Assembly: GCA_025934735.1 (NCBI GenBank)
Contig: JAICWP010000001.1
Coordinates: forward strand, 372,001-436,000
Origin: Terriglobales bacterium
GTDB lineage: Bacteria; Acidobacteriota; Terriglobia; Terriglobales; Acidobacteriaceae
Direction: 5' to 3'
Length of the DNA: 64,000 nt
Shown here: piece after piece, positions 25,059 to 32,874 of the stretch
Layout of the letters: each line of letters begins with the position of its first letter
Numbering within the stretch: the stretch's first letter is position 1
Program-made: the position numbers and the translations under genes
The notes under the pieces: model-generated
The model's database searches: none
Seen by the model: the letters and a program-made list of their open reading frames with translations, nothing else
Told to the model about the DNA's origin: nothing

Positions 25059-25973
25059 CTAGCGCGGCGACAAGGCCGATTCGCGCTCCGCTGCCGCCTT
25101 TTCCAGTTCGATTCGCTTTTTCCTGTCCAAATAGAACAGCAGGGACAGCACTCCCCCCAGGACCAGCAGAGTGAAAGCTCCGGCGATCTGCAGCACCCGG
25201 CCCATAATCGCCGTGTAACGGCCGCTATTGGGGTCGTACTTGCAGCAGTACAGCAGCACTTCATCAGCGAGAGAGCCGATCTTTTCCTGGGAGGACTGCA
25301 CCAGCGCCAGCCGCAGGTCCTGCGCCGGATAATCAATTCCGTAAAAGTATTGCGCCACCTTTCCGCTGGGCGTCAACACTACAATGCCGGTGGCGTGCGC
25401 GTATTGCTGGGTTTGCGCGTCCCAGGCGTAATGGAACCCCACCGCCTCGGTGAGGGCCGCGATTTCCGGCTGCTGCCCCGTCAGGAAATGCCATCCGTTC
25501 GCAGTTTCGGGATGGCCGTATCTATGCAGGTAGGTCTCTTTGGTCGAGGCCGCCAGGGCGGGTGTTTCACGCGGATCAAAACTCACGGTCAGCACGTTGA
25601 ACTGCTGCCCAATACGGAAGGGAAGCTGGGTAAAGGCGTGAGTCGCCCCCGCCAGCACCTGGCTGCACAGCATGGGACAGCGATAATAAGCCAGGATCAA
25701 CACCACCGGCTTCTTTCCGAAATACTCGCCCAGTCGCACTTCTCTTCCAGCTTCGTCGCGAAATGCCAGTTTCAACGGAACCTGGCTGTCCAGCTTCTGC
25801 TCGTACCTCACGTTTTTCAGAATGGGAGGCAGTTCATTGGAGGGCCCGCTGCCCGGTGCTGTGTCATGCATGCCCTGCGCTCGCAAAGGCAGGGAACCGC
25901 CGACCAGGGCGCCACTAAGGAGGAGGGTGGAGAAAAATGCCGAACATCGTGACAGTTGCCTGGGGATCACCAT
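25059..25973 (-). CDS. SCO1/SenC-family copper chaperone / thiol-redox protein
   Basis: A 304-residue protein. After a signal segment (AFFSTLLLSGALVGGSLPLRA) comes a thioredoxin-fold domain with YRCPMLC, the CxxxC copper site, and AHATGIVVLTP supplying the His ligand. A C-terminal transmembrane helix (~265-285, GAFTLLVLGGVLSLLFYLD) anchors it with a charged tail (KKRIELEKAAAERE). SCO proteins deliver copper to the CuA site of cytochrome oxidase. Here no oxidase genes are adjacent, and the C-terminal anchor is unlike the N-terminally anchored mitochondrial form. The ATG at 25973 was chosen since the frame upstream (to 26201) has no domain content and crosses a terminator. Confidence 0.88.
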   Translation of the reverse strand: MVIPRQLSRCSAFFSTLLLSGALVGGSLPLRAQGMHDTAPGSGPSNELPPILKNVRYEQKLDSQVPLKLAFRDEAGREVRLGEYFGKKPVVLILAYYRCPMLCSQVLAGATHAFTQLPFRIGQQFNVLTVSFDPRETPALAASTKETYLHRYGHPETANGWHFLTGQQPEIAALTEAVGFHYAWDAQTQQYAHATGIVVLTPSGKVAQYFYGIDYPAQDLRLALVQSSQEKIGSLADEVLLYCCKYDPNSGRYTAIMGRVLQIAGAFTLLVLGGVLSLLFYLDRKKRIELEKAAAERESALSPR

Positions 25974-26062
25974 GACTCCTGGGGCCGTGCTCACGGCAGA
26001 ATGGATAGTATAGCTCCTGGTGGTCGCTCTCGCCGCTGGCGCGGGGACGCGAAAGCAAAAGA

Positions 26063-26090
26063 AAAACCCGGAGTCCGAGCTCCGGGTTTT
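26063..26090 (-). terminator. Intrinsic terminator after exported protein gene
   Basis: An 11-bp perfect stem AAAACCCGGAG/CTCCGGGTTTT (26063-26073 with 26080-26090), loop of 6, with a T-rich tail in the minus direction. It lies 20 bases past the stop of the gene at 26110-26541 and separates it from the SCO1 gene. Confidence 0.85.
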
Positions 26091-26109
26091 CTCCTGCCCC
26101 CTGAAAAAC

Positions 26110-26541
26110 TCAATCTCCGCTGATCGTCTTCCTGCCGTAAACAACCGCGACCTGCGGACTAATCCCGGACTTCGCCAGCTGCCGTTCCTGCGGGTTAACA
26201 TTCAGCTTGCGCACCGAGCCATCGAGGCCGGACCAGATTTCCGCCAAAAAGTACTGGTCACCATAGCGGTGGAACACCAACTTCGTGGCGTCCTGATGGT
26301 CCAAAAACTCGATGGTCTGGGGCAGCATAATCTGGACCCCACGACGCCCCGACGAGAGAGTCACCGCAGCCTGAATTCCATTCTGCGTGATGGCGTAATT
26401 CCCGGCCGGGAGCATCCCTTGCCCGGCGGAGAACTCGAAAGGCACATCAGCCTTTACCAGTATTTGTGCATGGCTGGGCGCGGACGCCAGAGTCACGAAA
26501 ACAACGCACGCCACCAGAGCAATTGCCGCATAGTTCTTCAT
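26110..26541 (-). CDS. Exported beta-rich protein of unknown function
   Basis: A 143-residue protein with a signal peptide (AAIALVACVVFVTLASAPSHA-Q) and a small beta domain beginning VKADVPFEFSAGQGMLPAGN. The F-x-A-G-x-x-LPAGxY stretch recurs in many small exported acidobacterial proteins, known to me only as a pattern. The remainder alternates short strands (LVFHRYGDQYFLAEIWS). ATG at 26541 is preceded by AAGGAG; an open stretch to 26625 lacks a ribosome site. It has its own terminator. No function is predicted. Confidence 0.75.
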   Translation of the reverse strand: MKNYAAIALVACVVFVTLASAPSHAQILVKADVPFEFSAGQGMLPAGNYAITQNGIQAAVTLSSGRRGVQIMLPQTIEFLDHQDATKLVFHRYGDQYFLAEIWSGLDGSVRKLNVNPQERQLAKSGISPQVAVVYGRKTISGD

Positions 26542-26867
26542 CGTCGTTCTCCTTTCCAATATCCTCGCTGTGAGCAACCGCTGGTGCAGAGTGCATCCCG
26601 CGTTCCATAATCCGCAGATGGCCACGAATTTCCCGCCGGCTTTCTAACTCTGCTGTTCTCAGTGCCTTGTGAACAGGGTGGAGGATGAAGAAAACTTCGT
26701 CCGTGATGGTTTCAGCGCTCCCTTCCCATCCAATCAGATAGCCCGGCTATCGGATCCGATAGAAATCGGCACATCCGGGAGCGGAAGGCCCTGGGCTCAT
26801 GGAGCTTGCTTAACTGCCGCAGAACGCGATTCTGGAGCTATGCTAGACGGAGCAGAGGGGAGGGAGT
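26542..26867. promoter_or_regulatory. Divergent control region with 16-bp palindrome
   Basis: This gene-free stretch of about 325 bases separates the exported protein (minus) from the FHA-GAF-sigma54 regulator (plus). It contains a perfect 16-bp palindrome, CTATCGGATCCGATAG, at 26747-26762, about 106 bases before the regulator start, a fitting place for an operator. No clear sigma54 -24/-12 or sigma70 pair stands out by eye. Confidence 0.45.
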
Positions 26868-28796
26868 ATGTCCCCGGTCCTGGTCGCAATCGCCGGTCCG
26901 CTGAACGGCACTACCTTCGCGCTCGATGCCTCCGAAGTATGTATCGGCCGCGATGCCGACAACCAGGTCTGTGTTCAAAGCGCCTGGGTGTCTCGCCGCC
27001 ACTGTGCTCTTCGCCACGAAGACGGCGCCCTCATGGTCCACGATCTGGAGAGCCGCAATGGAACCTTCGTCAACGGCATCCCGGTTAACTGCCACAAGCT
27101 CAAACACGGCGATCTGCTTACGATTGGCGACTGCTGTTTTCGTTTTTTCTGCGAGGGCGAAGCCCCCGCGGCAGCTCAGTCGGCGCCCGTTCAATTAGAG
27201 GAAACCGATACTGTGCTGTTCGTTCCGCAGTGGCTCCTCGCCGCAGATATCCCGTACCCCCCGGAGCGGGGCCCGGCAGGCGCCGAGGCGCGTACCCTGC
27301 GAGATCTGAACACCCTGCTTACTATCGCGGGCAAAACCGCTTCTATAGAAGATTCCGAATCGCTCTACTGGCAGCTTCTGGGCATGATTTTCGAAATCAT
27401 TCCCGCCGAGCGGGGAGCGATTCTGCTGGCCGGAGCCAACCCGGAAGACCTCACTCCCGCATTTGCCTGGGACCGTGGCGCTGGCCCGGGCCAGCCGGTG
27501 CCGGTGAGCCGCACCGTGGTGCGGCAGGTCCTGGAACGCAAGGCTTCGGTTATGGCCAATGACGTGGAGACCCAGGTTTCCCTGCAGGACGCAACCAGTT
27601 TGCAATTGAAGGGAGTGCGCTCCCTGCTCTGTGCCCCGCTGCTGGCGGGCGACCGAGTGCTGGGTGCCATCTATCTCGACAGCAGCCAGGGCGCCATCCA
27701 CTTTGACCAGCAGCACCTGCAGATGATAACCGCCATTGCCGGAATCGCCGCCCTGGCTTCCCAGCGTGTATGGCGGCTGGAATCTCTGCGCCAGGAGAAC
27801 CAGCGCCTGCACGCCGACCTGAAACTCGAACACAATCTGGTGGGGGAGAGCGCCGCCCTGCGCCACGCTCTGGAACTTATCGCCAAAATCGCCCCTTCTG
27901 ATGCCACGGTCCTGTTATGTGGTGAAAGCGGCACCGGCAAGGAACTGGCGGCGCGAGCCCTGCACGGGGGTAGTGCCCGGGTCCAGCGGCCCTTTGTGGC
28001 TATCAACTGCGCCGCCATTCCCGAGACTTTGCTGGAAAGCGAACTCTTCGGGTATGAGCGTGGCGCCTTCACCGGCGCCGCCGGGCAGAAGAAGGGACAA
28101 TTTGAGCTGGCCAACGGAGGCTCCATTTTTCTCGACGAAATTGGGGAGCTGGCGCCAGCATTGCAATCCAAACTGCTGCGCGTATTGCAGCAGCGTGAAT
28201 TCGTGCGCCTGGGCGGGGCCCAGCCCATCCGGGTGGACGTCCGCCTGATTGCCGCCACCAATCAGGATCTGCGTGCCGCCTCCGACCAGGGCCGGTTTCG
28301 CAAGGACTTGTTCTTCCGGCTCAATGTGGTGGCTATCACCATGCCGGCGTTACGCGAGCGTCGCGAGGATATTCCCCTGCTGGCCAAATACTTTCTCGCC
28401 CGCTGCAGCCAGCGCTGCAACCGGCGCGTGCTGGGAATCTCGCAGCAAGCCGTGCGCTGCCTTCAGTACTATGATTGGCCCGGCAATGTTCGGGAGCTGG
28501 AAAACGTGATGGAGCATGCCGTGCTCCTCGGCTCCAGCGACGTGGTTATGCCGGAGGACTTGCCGGAAATTATCGTGGAAGGCCAGCCTGCGGCCGCGGA
28601 GCAGGCTGCGGGCTATCACTCCGCGGTTAGCGAGCTCAAGAAGAAGCTCATCCTGCAAGCGGTTCAGCAGGCGGAAGGCAATTACACGGAAGCCGCCCAC
28701 ATGCTGGGCATCCATCCCAACTACCTGCACCGTCTGATCCGCAACCTGAATTTGAAAGCCGCGCTGCGCTCCGCCGGCGAGCGCTCCGCCAGCTGA
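26868..28796 (+). CDS. FHA-GAF-AAA+-Fis sigma54-dependent activator
   Basis: A 642-residue regulator with four domains. An FHA phosphothreonine-binding domain (~1-95) shows IGRDADN, WVSRRHC and [13 protein letters not shown] domain follows (~145-310), then an AAA+ sigma54 activator domain (~325-560) with Walker A GESGTGKE, the sigma54-contact loop GAFTGA, and Walker [11 protein letters not shown] Fis-type helix-turn-helix (~605-640, [20 protein letters not shown]) ends the protein. It should switch on sigma54 promoters in response to a phosphorylated partner (FHA) and a small ligand or dimer signal (GAF). No Ser/Thr kinase gene lies in the window, so the phospho-partner is elsewhere. GGAGGGAGT precedes the ATG. 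It converges with the next gene two bases after its stop. Confidence 0.93.
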   Translation: MSPVLVAIAGPLNGTTFALDASEVCIGRDADNQVCVQSAWVSRRHCALRHEDGALMVHDLESRNGTFVNGIPVNCHKLKHGDLLTIGDCCFRFFCEGEAPAAAQSAPVQLEETDTVLFVPQWLLAADIPYPPERGPAGAEARTLRDLNTLLTIAGKTASIEDSESLYWQLLGMIFEIIPAERGAILLAGANPEDLTPAFAWDRGAGPGQPVPVSRTVVRQVLERKASVMANDVETQVSLQDATSLQLKGVRSLLCAPLLAGDRVLGAIYLDSSQGAIHFDQQHLQMITAIAGIAALASQRVWRLESLRQENQRLHADLKLEHNLVGESAALRHALELIAKIAPSDATVLLCGESGTGKELAARALHGGSARVQRPFVAINCAAIPETLLESELFGYERGAFTGAAGQKKGQFELANGGSIFLDEIGELAPALQSKLLRVLQQREFVRLGGAQPIRVDVRLIAATNQDLRAASDQGRFRKDLFFRLNVVAITMPALRERREDIPLLAKYFLARCSQRCNRRVLGISQQAVRCLQYYDWPGNVRELENVMEHAVLLGSSDVVMPEDLPEIIVEGQPAAAEQAAGYHSAVSELKKKLILQAVQQAEGNYTEAAHMLGIHPNYLHRLIRNLNLKAALRSAGERSAS

Positions 28797-28798
28797 AT

Positions 28799-29374
28799 TC
28801 AGCGATCCCGCTCAGCCTCTGCTCCCCTGCGTCTTTTCACCACAAAAACGTGGTAAGTGACCGCGTCCCAGGCGTTATGAATGCCGATGAAGAGCAGCAC
28901 CAGCGCCGCCCCGGCAACACCAAACAGTGCCCCGCGAACATTCGAGCGAGTCGCATAGGCCGATCCAGCTAGCGTTGCATAGGCCGCGAGGGGCAGCAGA
29001 ACATGGAATAGCCAGTCCTCCAACTGCGGCGCGTAGGCGGTCTGTACTCGCGCGCGCCGCGCCACGATCAGGACGTACACCATTCCGGCCACGCCCAGGA
29101 CTCCGCAGAGAATCACCGCGCCAGCGATTCCGTGCCAGGGGGCGCTGATGCCCGCCGATATCAGCAGCACAGATCCGAAGTGAATGATGGTCGGCGTTGC
29201 AAACGCGCTGCCGGCGCGTTCCATATCTTTCTCGATCGGAATCTCGGCAATGAGAGTGATAACCACAAACTGCAATCCGATCAAGGCGCCGGCAGACGAG
29301 CCGACGATCACGTAAAAATTGTCCCATCCGGCGGTAGGTCGCCAGCTTACCTTTGAATACTCCGGTGAATGCAA
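28799..29374 (-). CDS. Four-helix membrane protein, unknown function
   Basis: A 191-residue protein with about five hydrophobic segments: [20 protein letters not shown], the [13 protein letters not shown] helix, [35 protein letters not shown] and [20 protein letters not shown], ending in a basic tail ([12 protein letters not shown]). The [20 protein letters not shown] start segment looks conserved in type, but I know no function. The start is set at a TTG (29374), since no ATG lies before the first helix; the start is uncertain. Confidence 0.65.
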   Translation of the reverse strand: MHSPEYSKVSWRPTAGWDNFYVIVGSSAGALIGLQFVVITLIAEIPIEKDMERAGSAFATPTIIHFGSVLLISAGISAPWHGIAGAVILCGVLGVAGMVYVLIVARRARVQTAYAPQLEDWLFHVLLPLAAYATLAGSAYATRSNVRGALFGVAGAALVLLFIGIHNAWDAVTYHVFVVKRRRGAEAERDR

Positions 29375-29424
29375 CGCATCGGCGATGTCCTCGGAAGGAC
29401 CTCAGTTTGTTCAGGTCTATGCAA

Positions 29425-29514
29425 TGGCGGAGAGAGAGGGATTCGAACCCCCGATACGGTTCCCCGTATACACGCTTTCGAGGCGTGCGGTTTCAACCAC
29501 TCACCCATCTCTCC
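29425..29514 (-). tRNA. tRNA-Ser (anticodon CGA)
   Basis: A complete 90-base type II tRNA on the minus strand. The acceptor stem GGAGAGA pairs with TCTCTCC, the D-arm reads GGTGAGTGGTTGAAACC, and the anticodon stem-loop has CGA in ACGCCTCGAAAGCGT. A long variable arm (ATACGGGGAACCGTAT) is followed by the T-arm with GGTTCGAATCC, discriminator G, and an encoded CCA (29427-29425). It reads UCG codons. No integrase or duplicated 3' end was seen next to it. Confidence 0.95.
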
Positions 29515-29655
29515 GCGCCACGGACGCCCTGGACTGGTGGCAGGGGCCGCTTCCGAATTGTGCGGCAGGCCGCTTGTACCAAGGCCTGCTCTGCCATTCT
29601 AAATGAGGCGGAGAGGCAGGGAGAATGGCGGGCCAGGGTTCACCAGCGAGGGTTC

Positions 29656-29686
29656 TCATCCGCTTCCATCCGGGTTCATCCGCGGC
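29656..29686. repeat. CATCCGC word repeat
   Basis: Three copies of a CATCC(G) word (TCATCCGC, TCCATCCGGG, TTCATCCGCGG) in a row. The same phrase, in reverse complement, appears at 45085-45112. Such phrases are a dispersed intergenic repeat type in this genome. Confidence 0.5.
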
Positions 29687-29714
29687 AAACGAATTCAAGA
29701 AAGGCAGATCAGTC

Positions 29715-29747
29715 AAAAAAAAGCCGGCCCCCTGGTCAGGGCCGGCT
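29715..29747 (-). terminator. Intrinsic terminator
   Basis: Stem AGCCGGCCC/GGGCCGGCT (29722-29730 with 29739-29747) and an A8 run at 29715-29722 that reads as a T tail in the minus direction, 25 bases beyond the stop of the membrane protein gene at 29773. Confidence 0.88.
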
Positions 29748-29772
29748 GGTCCGGTCGCTGTGAGCTCGGTTT

Positions 29773-30312
29773 CTAGGCCACCGATCTCAGGTTGCTCGGG
29801 CGCTCCACTGGAGGCGCCACGTTATGCTTTGCCTCGCTGGCCGCTCCTGAGGCCGCCAGGAACCCGCCCACGAATAGCGCCGCGAACAGCGCATAGCCGC
29901 CTTCTGTGAACAGGTGCCGTACCGTCAGCACGCTGACGGTAGCGTTCCCCGCGTTGGCGATCTCGGCCGGCGCCAGAATCAGCACGGCGACCAGAATGGC
30001 GGAGAAGATGCACATTCCGAAGGTCACCAGCCCATGGTACATGGCGATGCTACGGTTTCCAGTGCCACTAAGCCGGCCAGCCGTGCGCCCCGCGAAGTAC
30101 AGCGCGAACAGGGTCACGATGCCTTGCCAGATCGAGATTCCGGTCGCCATGGTTCCGGACGTCGGCGAAGCGGCGCTGCCGCCGAAGATGGCGATTCCTA
30201 AAGCAAGGAACGTGATCGAAATTGCGAGGAACACGAACGTTCCCGCAAAGATTGCCGACCACGAGGCACGATTGCTGCTCGTGAGCGGCATGTTGCTAGC
30301 GTAGTCTGCCAT
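29773..30312 (-). CDS. Four-helix membrane protein, unknown function
   Basis: A 179-residue protein with helices at ~18-45 (WSAIFAGTFVFLAISITFLA), ~60-80 (IWQGIVTLFALYFAGRTAG), ~95-120 (FGMCIFSAILVAVLILAP) and ~138-160 (GGYALFAALFVGGFLAASGA). The spacing and Gly/Ala content suggest a compact four-span protein with both ends in the cytosol. GGGGGTAAGCA precedes the ATG. It has its own terminator, so it is probably monocistronic. No family is recognised with confidence. Confidence 0.75.
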   Translation of the reverse strand: MADYASNMPLTSSNRASWSAIFAGTFVFLAISITFLALGIAIFGGSAASPTSGTMATGISIWQGIVTLFALYFAGRTAGRLSGTGNRSIAMYHGLVTFGMCIFSAILVAVLILAPAEIANAGNATVSVLTVRHLFTEGGYALFAALFVGGFLAASGAASEAKHNVAPPVERPSNLRSVA

Positions 30313-30462
30313 TGCTTACCCCCTTTATCCTGTTGGATGGGGGGCACCAGCCCGGACGTGGCCCCAGGGAAGGTACATTAAATGCGGGCTGGATGCGTTT
30401 AAATATCGTGACCCGATGCATCAGCTCGCATGAGGGCGGCGGTCCTGGGTTCCTGGCCGGGG

Positions 30463-30936
30463 TCAGCCCTTCTGCTCTGCCCGGCGAGCCCGAAAGAAGG
30501 CCTGCAGCATCTCCGCGGAGCGCCCTGCCAGCACCCCGCCTTCTACCTGCATGCTGTGGTTCAAGGCGGGATGGTTGAGCACCGGCAGCACGGAATGCAC
30601 TGCTCCCGCCTTGGGATCGTCAGCGCCGTACACCAGGCGCCGCAAGCGGGCATGTACCAGCGCTCCCGCGCACATCGGGCAGGGTTCCAAGGTAGCGTAC
30701 ATCTCGCACTGCAGCAGACGATGGTTGCCGAGGGCCTGGGCCGCCTGCCGCAGCGCCACCATCTCCGCGTGGGCCGTGGGATCGCCGTCCAGCAGGTTGC
30801 GGTTGAACCCCCGCCCCACCAATTTTCCTTCGCACACCACTATGGCTCCTACTGGCACCTCGCCCGCTTCCAGCGCTCGTTGTGCCTGGCGCAGTGCTTC
30901 CTCCATCCATAGCTCATCGGGAGTGGCGGATTTCAT
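30463..30936 (-). CDS. tadA: tRNA-specific adenosine deaminase TadA
   Basis: A 157-residue zinc deaminase that converts A34 to inosine in tRNA-Arg(ACG). The zinc/catalytic motifs are TAHAEMVAL (H and E) and PCPMCAGAL (two Cys); VPVGAIVV and GRGFNRNLL are typical of TadA. The C-terminus (AEMLQAFFRARR) is the usual end. The ATG at 30936 starts the conserved N-terminus (DELWMEEALRQAQRAL); an upstream extension to 31002 has no homology. It is divergent from the LPxTA protein gene. Confidence 0.93.
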   Translation of the reverse strand: MKSATPDELWMEEALRQAQRALEAGEVPVGAIVVCEGKLVGRGFNRNLLDGDPTAHAEMVALRQAAQALGNHRLLQCEMYATLEPCPMCAGALVHARLRRLVYGADDPKAGAVHSVLPVLNHPALNHSMQVEGGVLAGRSAEMLQAFFRARRAEQKG

Positions 30937-31072
30937 GACGAGAACAGCATTGTAGCCTTCCGAGCCGGTAGTCTCACCAGCTGCCCGCAGCAAACCCCGC
31001 ATCCAGAAGCTCCCTCTAATGGTGAGTCATCCTGCTTTCAGCGCCAGAAGCAGGAAACATCGGAGGAGATGC

Positions 31073-32215
31073 ATGAAGCGAGTACTTACCTTGGCATCCA
31101 TTTTGCTGCTTGGGGCGGCCGTGGCGGTGGCACAAGATCAGAGCACAACATCGTCAAGCGACCCCAACAGCGGACAACAGGCTACCCCGCAAACCCAGCA
31201 GGCGCCTGACCAGAGCCAGACCCCAGCTGCCAATCCCAACAACCCCAATTCGCCGTCCAATCCCAGCGACCAGGCCGGAGCCAACGCTCAGGGCGCTTCG
31301 CCGGCGAGCGGCCAAACCACGGTGCAGGGCTGCCTGAGCGGTTCCAACGGCAACTACACGTTGACCCAGGACACCACCGGCACCACTTACACGCTCTCTG
31401 GCGACACCAGCCAGCTGCAGCAGCACGTGGGCCACGAAGTAAGCATTACCGGCACGAGCAGCAACTCATCGGCCACGGGCACTTCCGGCGCGGCCAACCC
31501 CAGCTCCGGCACCGCTTCTTCCAGCAGCGGAGCAGGTAATTCCCTGGCTGTCACCTCGGTGCAGCACATCGCTGATAGCTGCAGCAGCAGCAGCGGCGCT
31601 GCTAACCCGGGGCCAACCGGCGCTACCGGCGAGGCGGCACAGGCCAACCAAACTAGTCCGTCGAGCTCGGCTGCGGCTGCTCCCCAGGGAGCCACGACCC
31701 AGGCCGGTTCGGCTTCGAGCCAGAACGCCACCACTAACCCCAACGACCAGGCTGCCATGCAGCAGAACCAGCCGGCCGGCGCGGCTTCGGGAACTCCCAG
31801 CGCTTCGCCGAGCGGAACTGATACGACTAGCCAGCAGTCGACTACTTCGACCACCACCACCCAGAGCAGCTCGTCCAGCAATGCGGGCTCCGCTCAGCCG
31901 GCTACTCCCAGCGATCAGAGCAGCTCGAATCCGTCCAGCGGCGCCGCCGCGGAGAATAATCCCTCCGCCACCGGCAACAGCGCTGTAAGCGGAACCGAAA
32001 ACTCGAACCAGAACGCAGCCGCAGCCGGTCAGAACGCTGACCAGAACGCCGCCAGTGCCGATCAGACTGGCGCTGCCGCTGCCACTGACAACACGCAGAC
32101 GGCCCAGAACAAGGCCGCCGGCAATCTGCCGCAGACCGCATCCCCGTTGCCCTTGCTCGGGCTTCTGGGCTTCGGCTCGCTGGCTGCCGGCATCGTCACT
32201 CGCCGTCGCAAGTAA
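31073..32215 (+). CDS. Exported Gln/Ser/Asn-rich protein with DUF5818-like domain and LPxTA tail
   Basis: A 380-residue protein. The signal peptide (LTLASILLLGAAVAVA-Q) is followed by a low-complexity Gln/Pro/Asn linker. A small folded region (~80-165, VQGCLSGSNGNYTLTQDT, then VGHEVSITGTSS and VQHIADSCS) resembles DUF5818. Nearly 180 residues of Ser/Gln/Asn/Ala-rich sequence come next. The C-terminus (~351-380) has LPQTA, a hydrophobic span (PLPLLGLLGFGSLAAGIV) and RRRK: the three-part layout of LPxTG-type or PEP-CTERM-type sorting signals. GGAGGAG stands right before the ATG. A large hairpin terminator follows. It is likely a surface or periplasmic matrix protein (inference). Confidence 0.8.
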   Translation: MKRVLTLASILLLGAAVAVAQDQSTTSSSDPNSGQQATPQTQQAPDQSQTPAANPNNPNSPSNPSDQAGANAQGASPASGQTTVQGCLSGSNGNYTLTQDTTGTTYTLSGDTSQLQQHVGHEVSITGTSSNSSATGTSGAANPSSGTASSSSGAGNSLAVTSVQHIADSCSSSSGAANPGPTGATGEAAQANQTSPSSSAAAAPQGATTQAGSASSQNATTNPNDQAAMQQNQPAGAASGTPSASPSGTDTTSQQSTTSTTTTQSSSSSNAGSAQPATPSDQSSSNPSSGAAAENNPSATGNSAVSGTENSNQNAAAAGQNADQNAASADQTGAAAATDNTQTAQNKAAGNLPQTASPLPLLGLLGFGSLAAGIVTRRRK

Positions 32216-32258
32216 GAACCTGGAGACGCGGCCACAACCGCTTGCTCACAGTACGAAG

Positions 32259-32326
32259 GGCTGCCTAAGCCGCAACACCGGGAGCAGAACGCTCGTTCCC
32301 GGTCCTGCGGCTCCGGGCAGCCTTTT
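32259..32326 (+). terminator. Three-tier hairpin terminator
   Basis: Nested perfect stems GGCTGCC/GGCAGCC (32259-32265 with 32316-32322), AGCCGCA/TGCGGCT (32268-32274 with 32306-32312) and ACCGGGA/TCCCGGT (32277-32283 with 32297-32303), separated by 2-3-base bulges and followed by TTTT. It is unusually long for a terminator and sits 43 bases past the stop of the LPxTA protein. Confidence 0.75.
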
Positions 32327-32364
32327 CGCTTGCATCCAGTGATAAACTGACCTTTCGGTGACCT

Positions 32365-32832
32365 ATGGGACTATCCATTTCCAACGTGCTTCGCCGCGTC
32401 TTCCTAATAGACCTGCTTAAGGGATTGTCCGTAACCTTCCGGTACCAGGATCCAAAAGAGGTCTACACCGAGCAGTATCCCTTGCAGCGGCCGCAGGTGG
32501 CTGAGCGCTACCGCGGGGCGCCGCGCTTGAACGTGAATCCTGATAGCGGCGAGACCATGTGTATCGCTTGCGACCTGTGCGCCTTGGCCTGCCCTGAGCA
32601 CCTGATCGTGGTCACCAGCGAGCGCAATGCCGCCACCCGGCGAAAGGAACTCACCACCTTCACCTACGACCTCAGTCGCTGCATGTTCTGCGGCTTGTGC
32701 GAGGACGCTTGTCCCACCGACGCGCTGGAGTTGACCCAGGATTTCGAACTCGCCAACTACTCCCGCGAGGGCGCCATCTGGGACCGGCAGACTCTGGAAA
32801 AGGGCCCGCAGCCTACGGTCTATAGTCGGTAG
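32365..32832 (+). CDS. nuoI: NADH-quinone oxidoreductase subunit I (NuoI)
   Basis: A 155-residue peripheral subunit of respiratory complex I. It carries two 4Fe-4S clusters (N6a, N6b) bound by CIACDLCALACP and CMFCGLCEDACP, with the N-terminal amphipathic stretch (GLSVTFRYQDPKEVYTEQYP) that lies on the membrane arm. It passes electrons from NuoG to NuoB. The gene stands alone, about 26 kb from the nuoACDHJKL cluster in this window, instead of its usual place between nuoH and nuoJ. Its TAG stop is the first word of a short repeat (32830-32860). Confidence 0.93.
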   Translation: MGLSISNVLRRVFLIDLLKGLSVTFRYQDPKEVYTEQYPLQRPQVAERYRGAPRLNVNPDSGETMCIACDLCALACPEHLIVVTSERNAATRRKELTTFTYDLSRCMFCGLCEDACPTDALELTQDFELANYSREGAIWDRQTLEKGPQPTVYSR

Positions 32833-32860
32833 TACCTAGTACCGTGTTCCGAGTACCGGG
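32830..32860. repeat. TAGTACC word repeat starting at nuoI stop codon
   Basis: Words TAGTACC, TAGTACCG and GAGTACCGG follow each other, and the first TAG is the nuoI stop codon. It is one of several stop-anchored word repeats in this window. Confidence 0.55.
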
Positions 32861-32874
32861 AGGCCACGCTACCG

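Noticed and set aside
29425-29760. Genomic island attached at tRNA-Ser
   Set aside because: No integrase, no direct repeat of the tRNA 3' end and no shift in gene content next to it.
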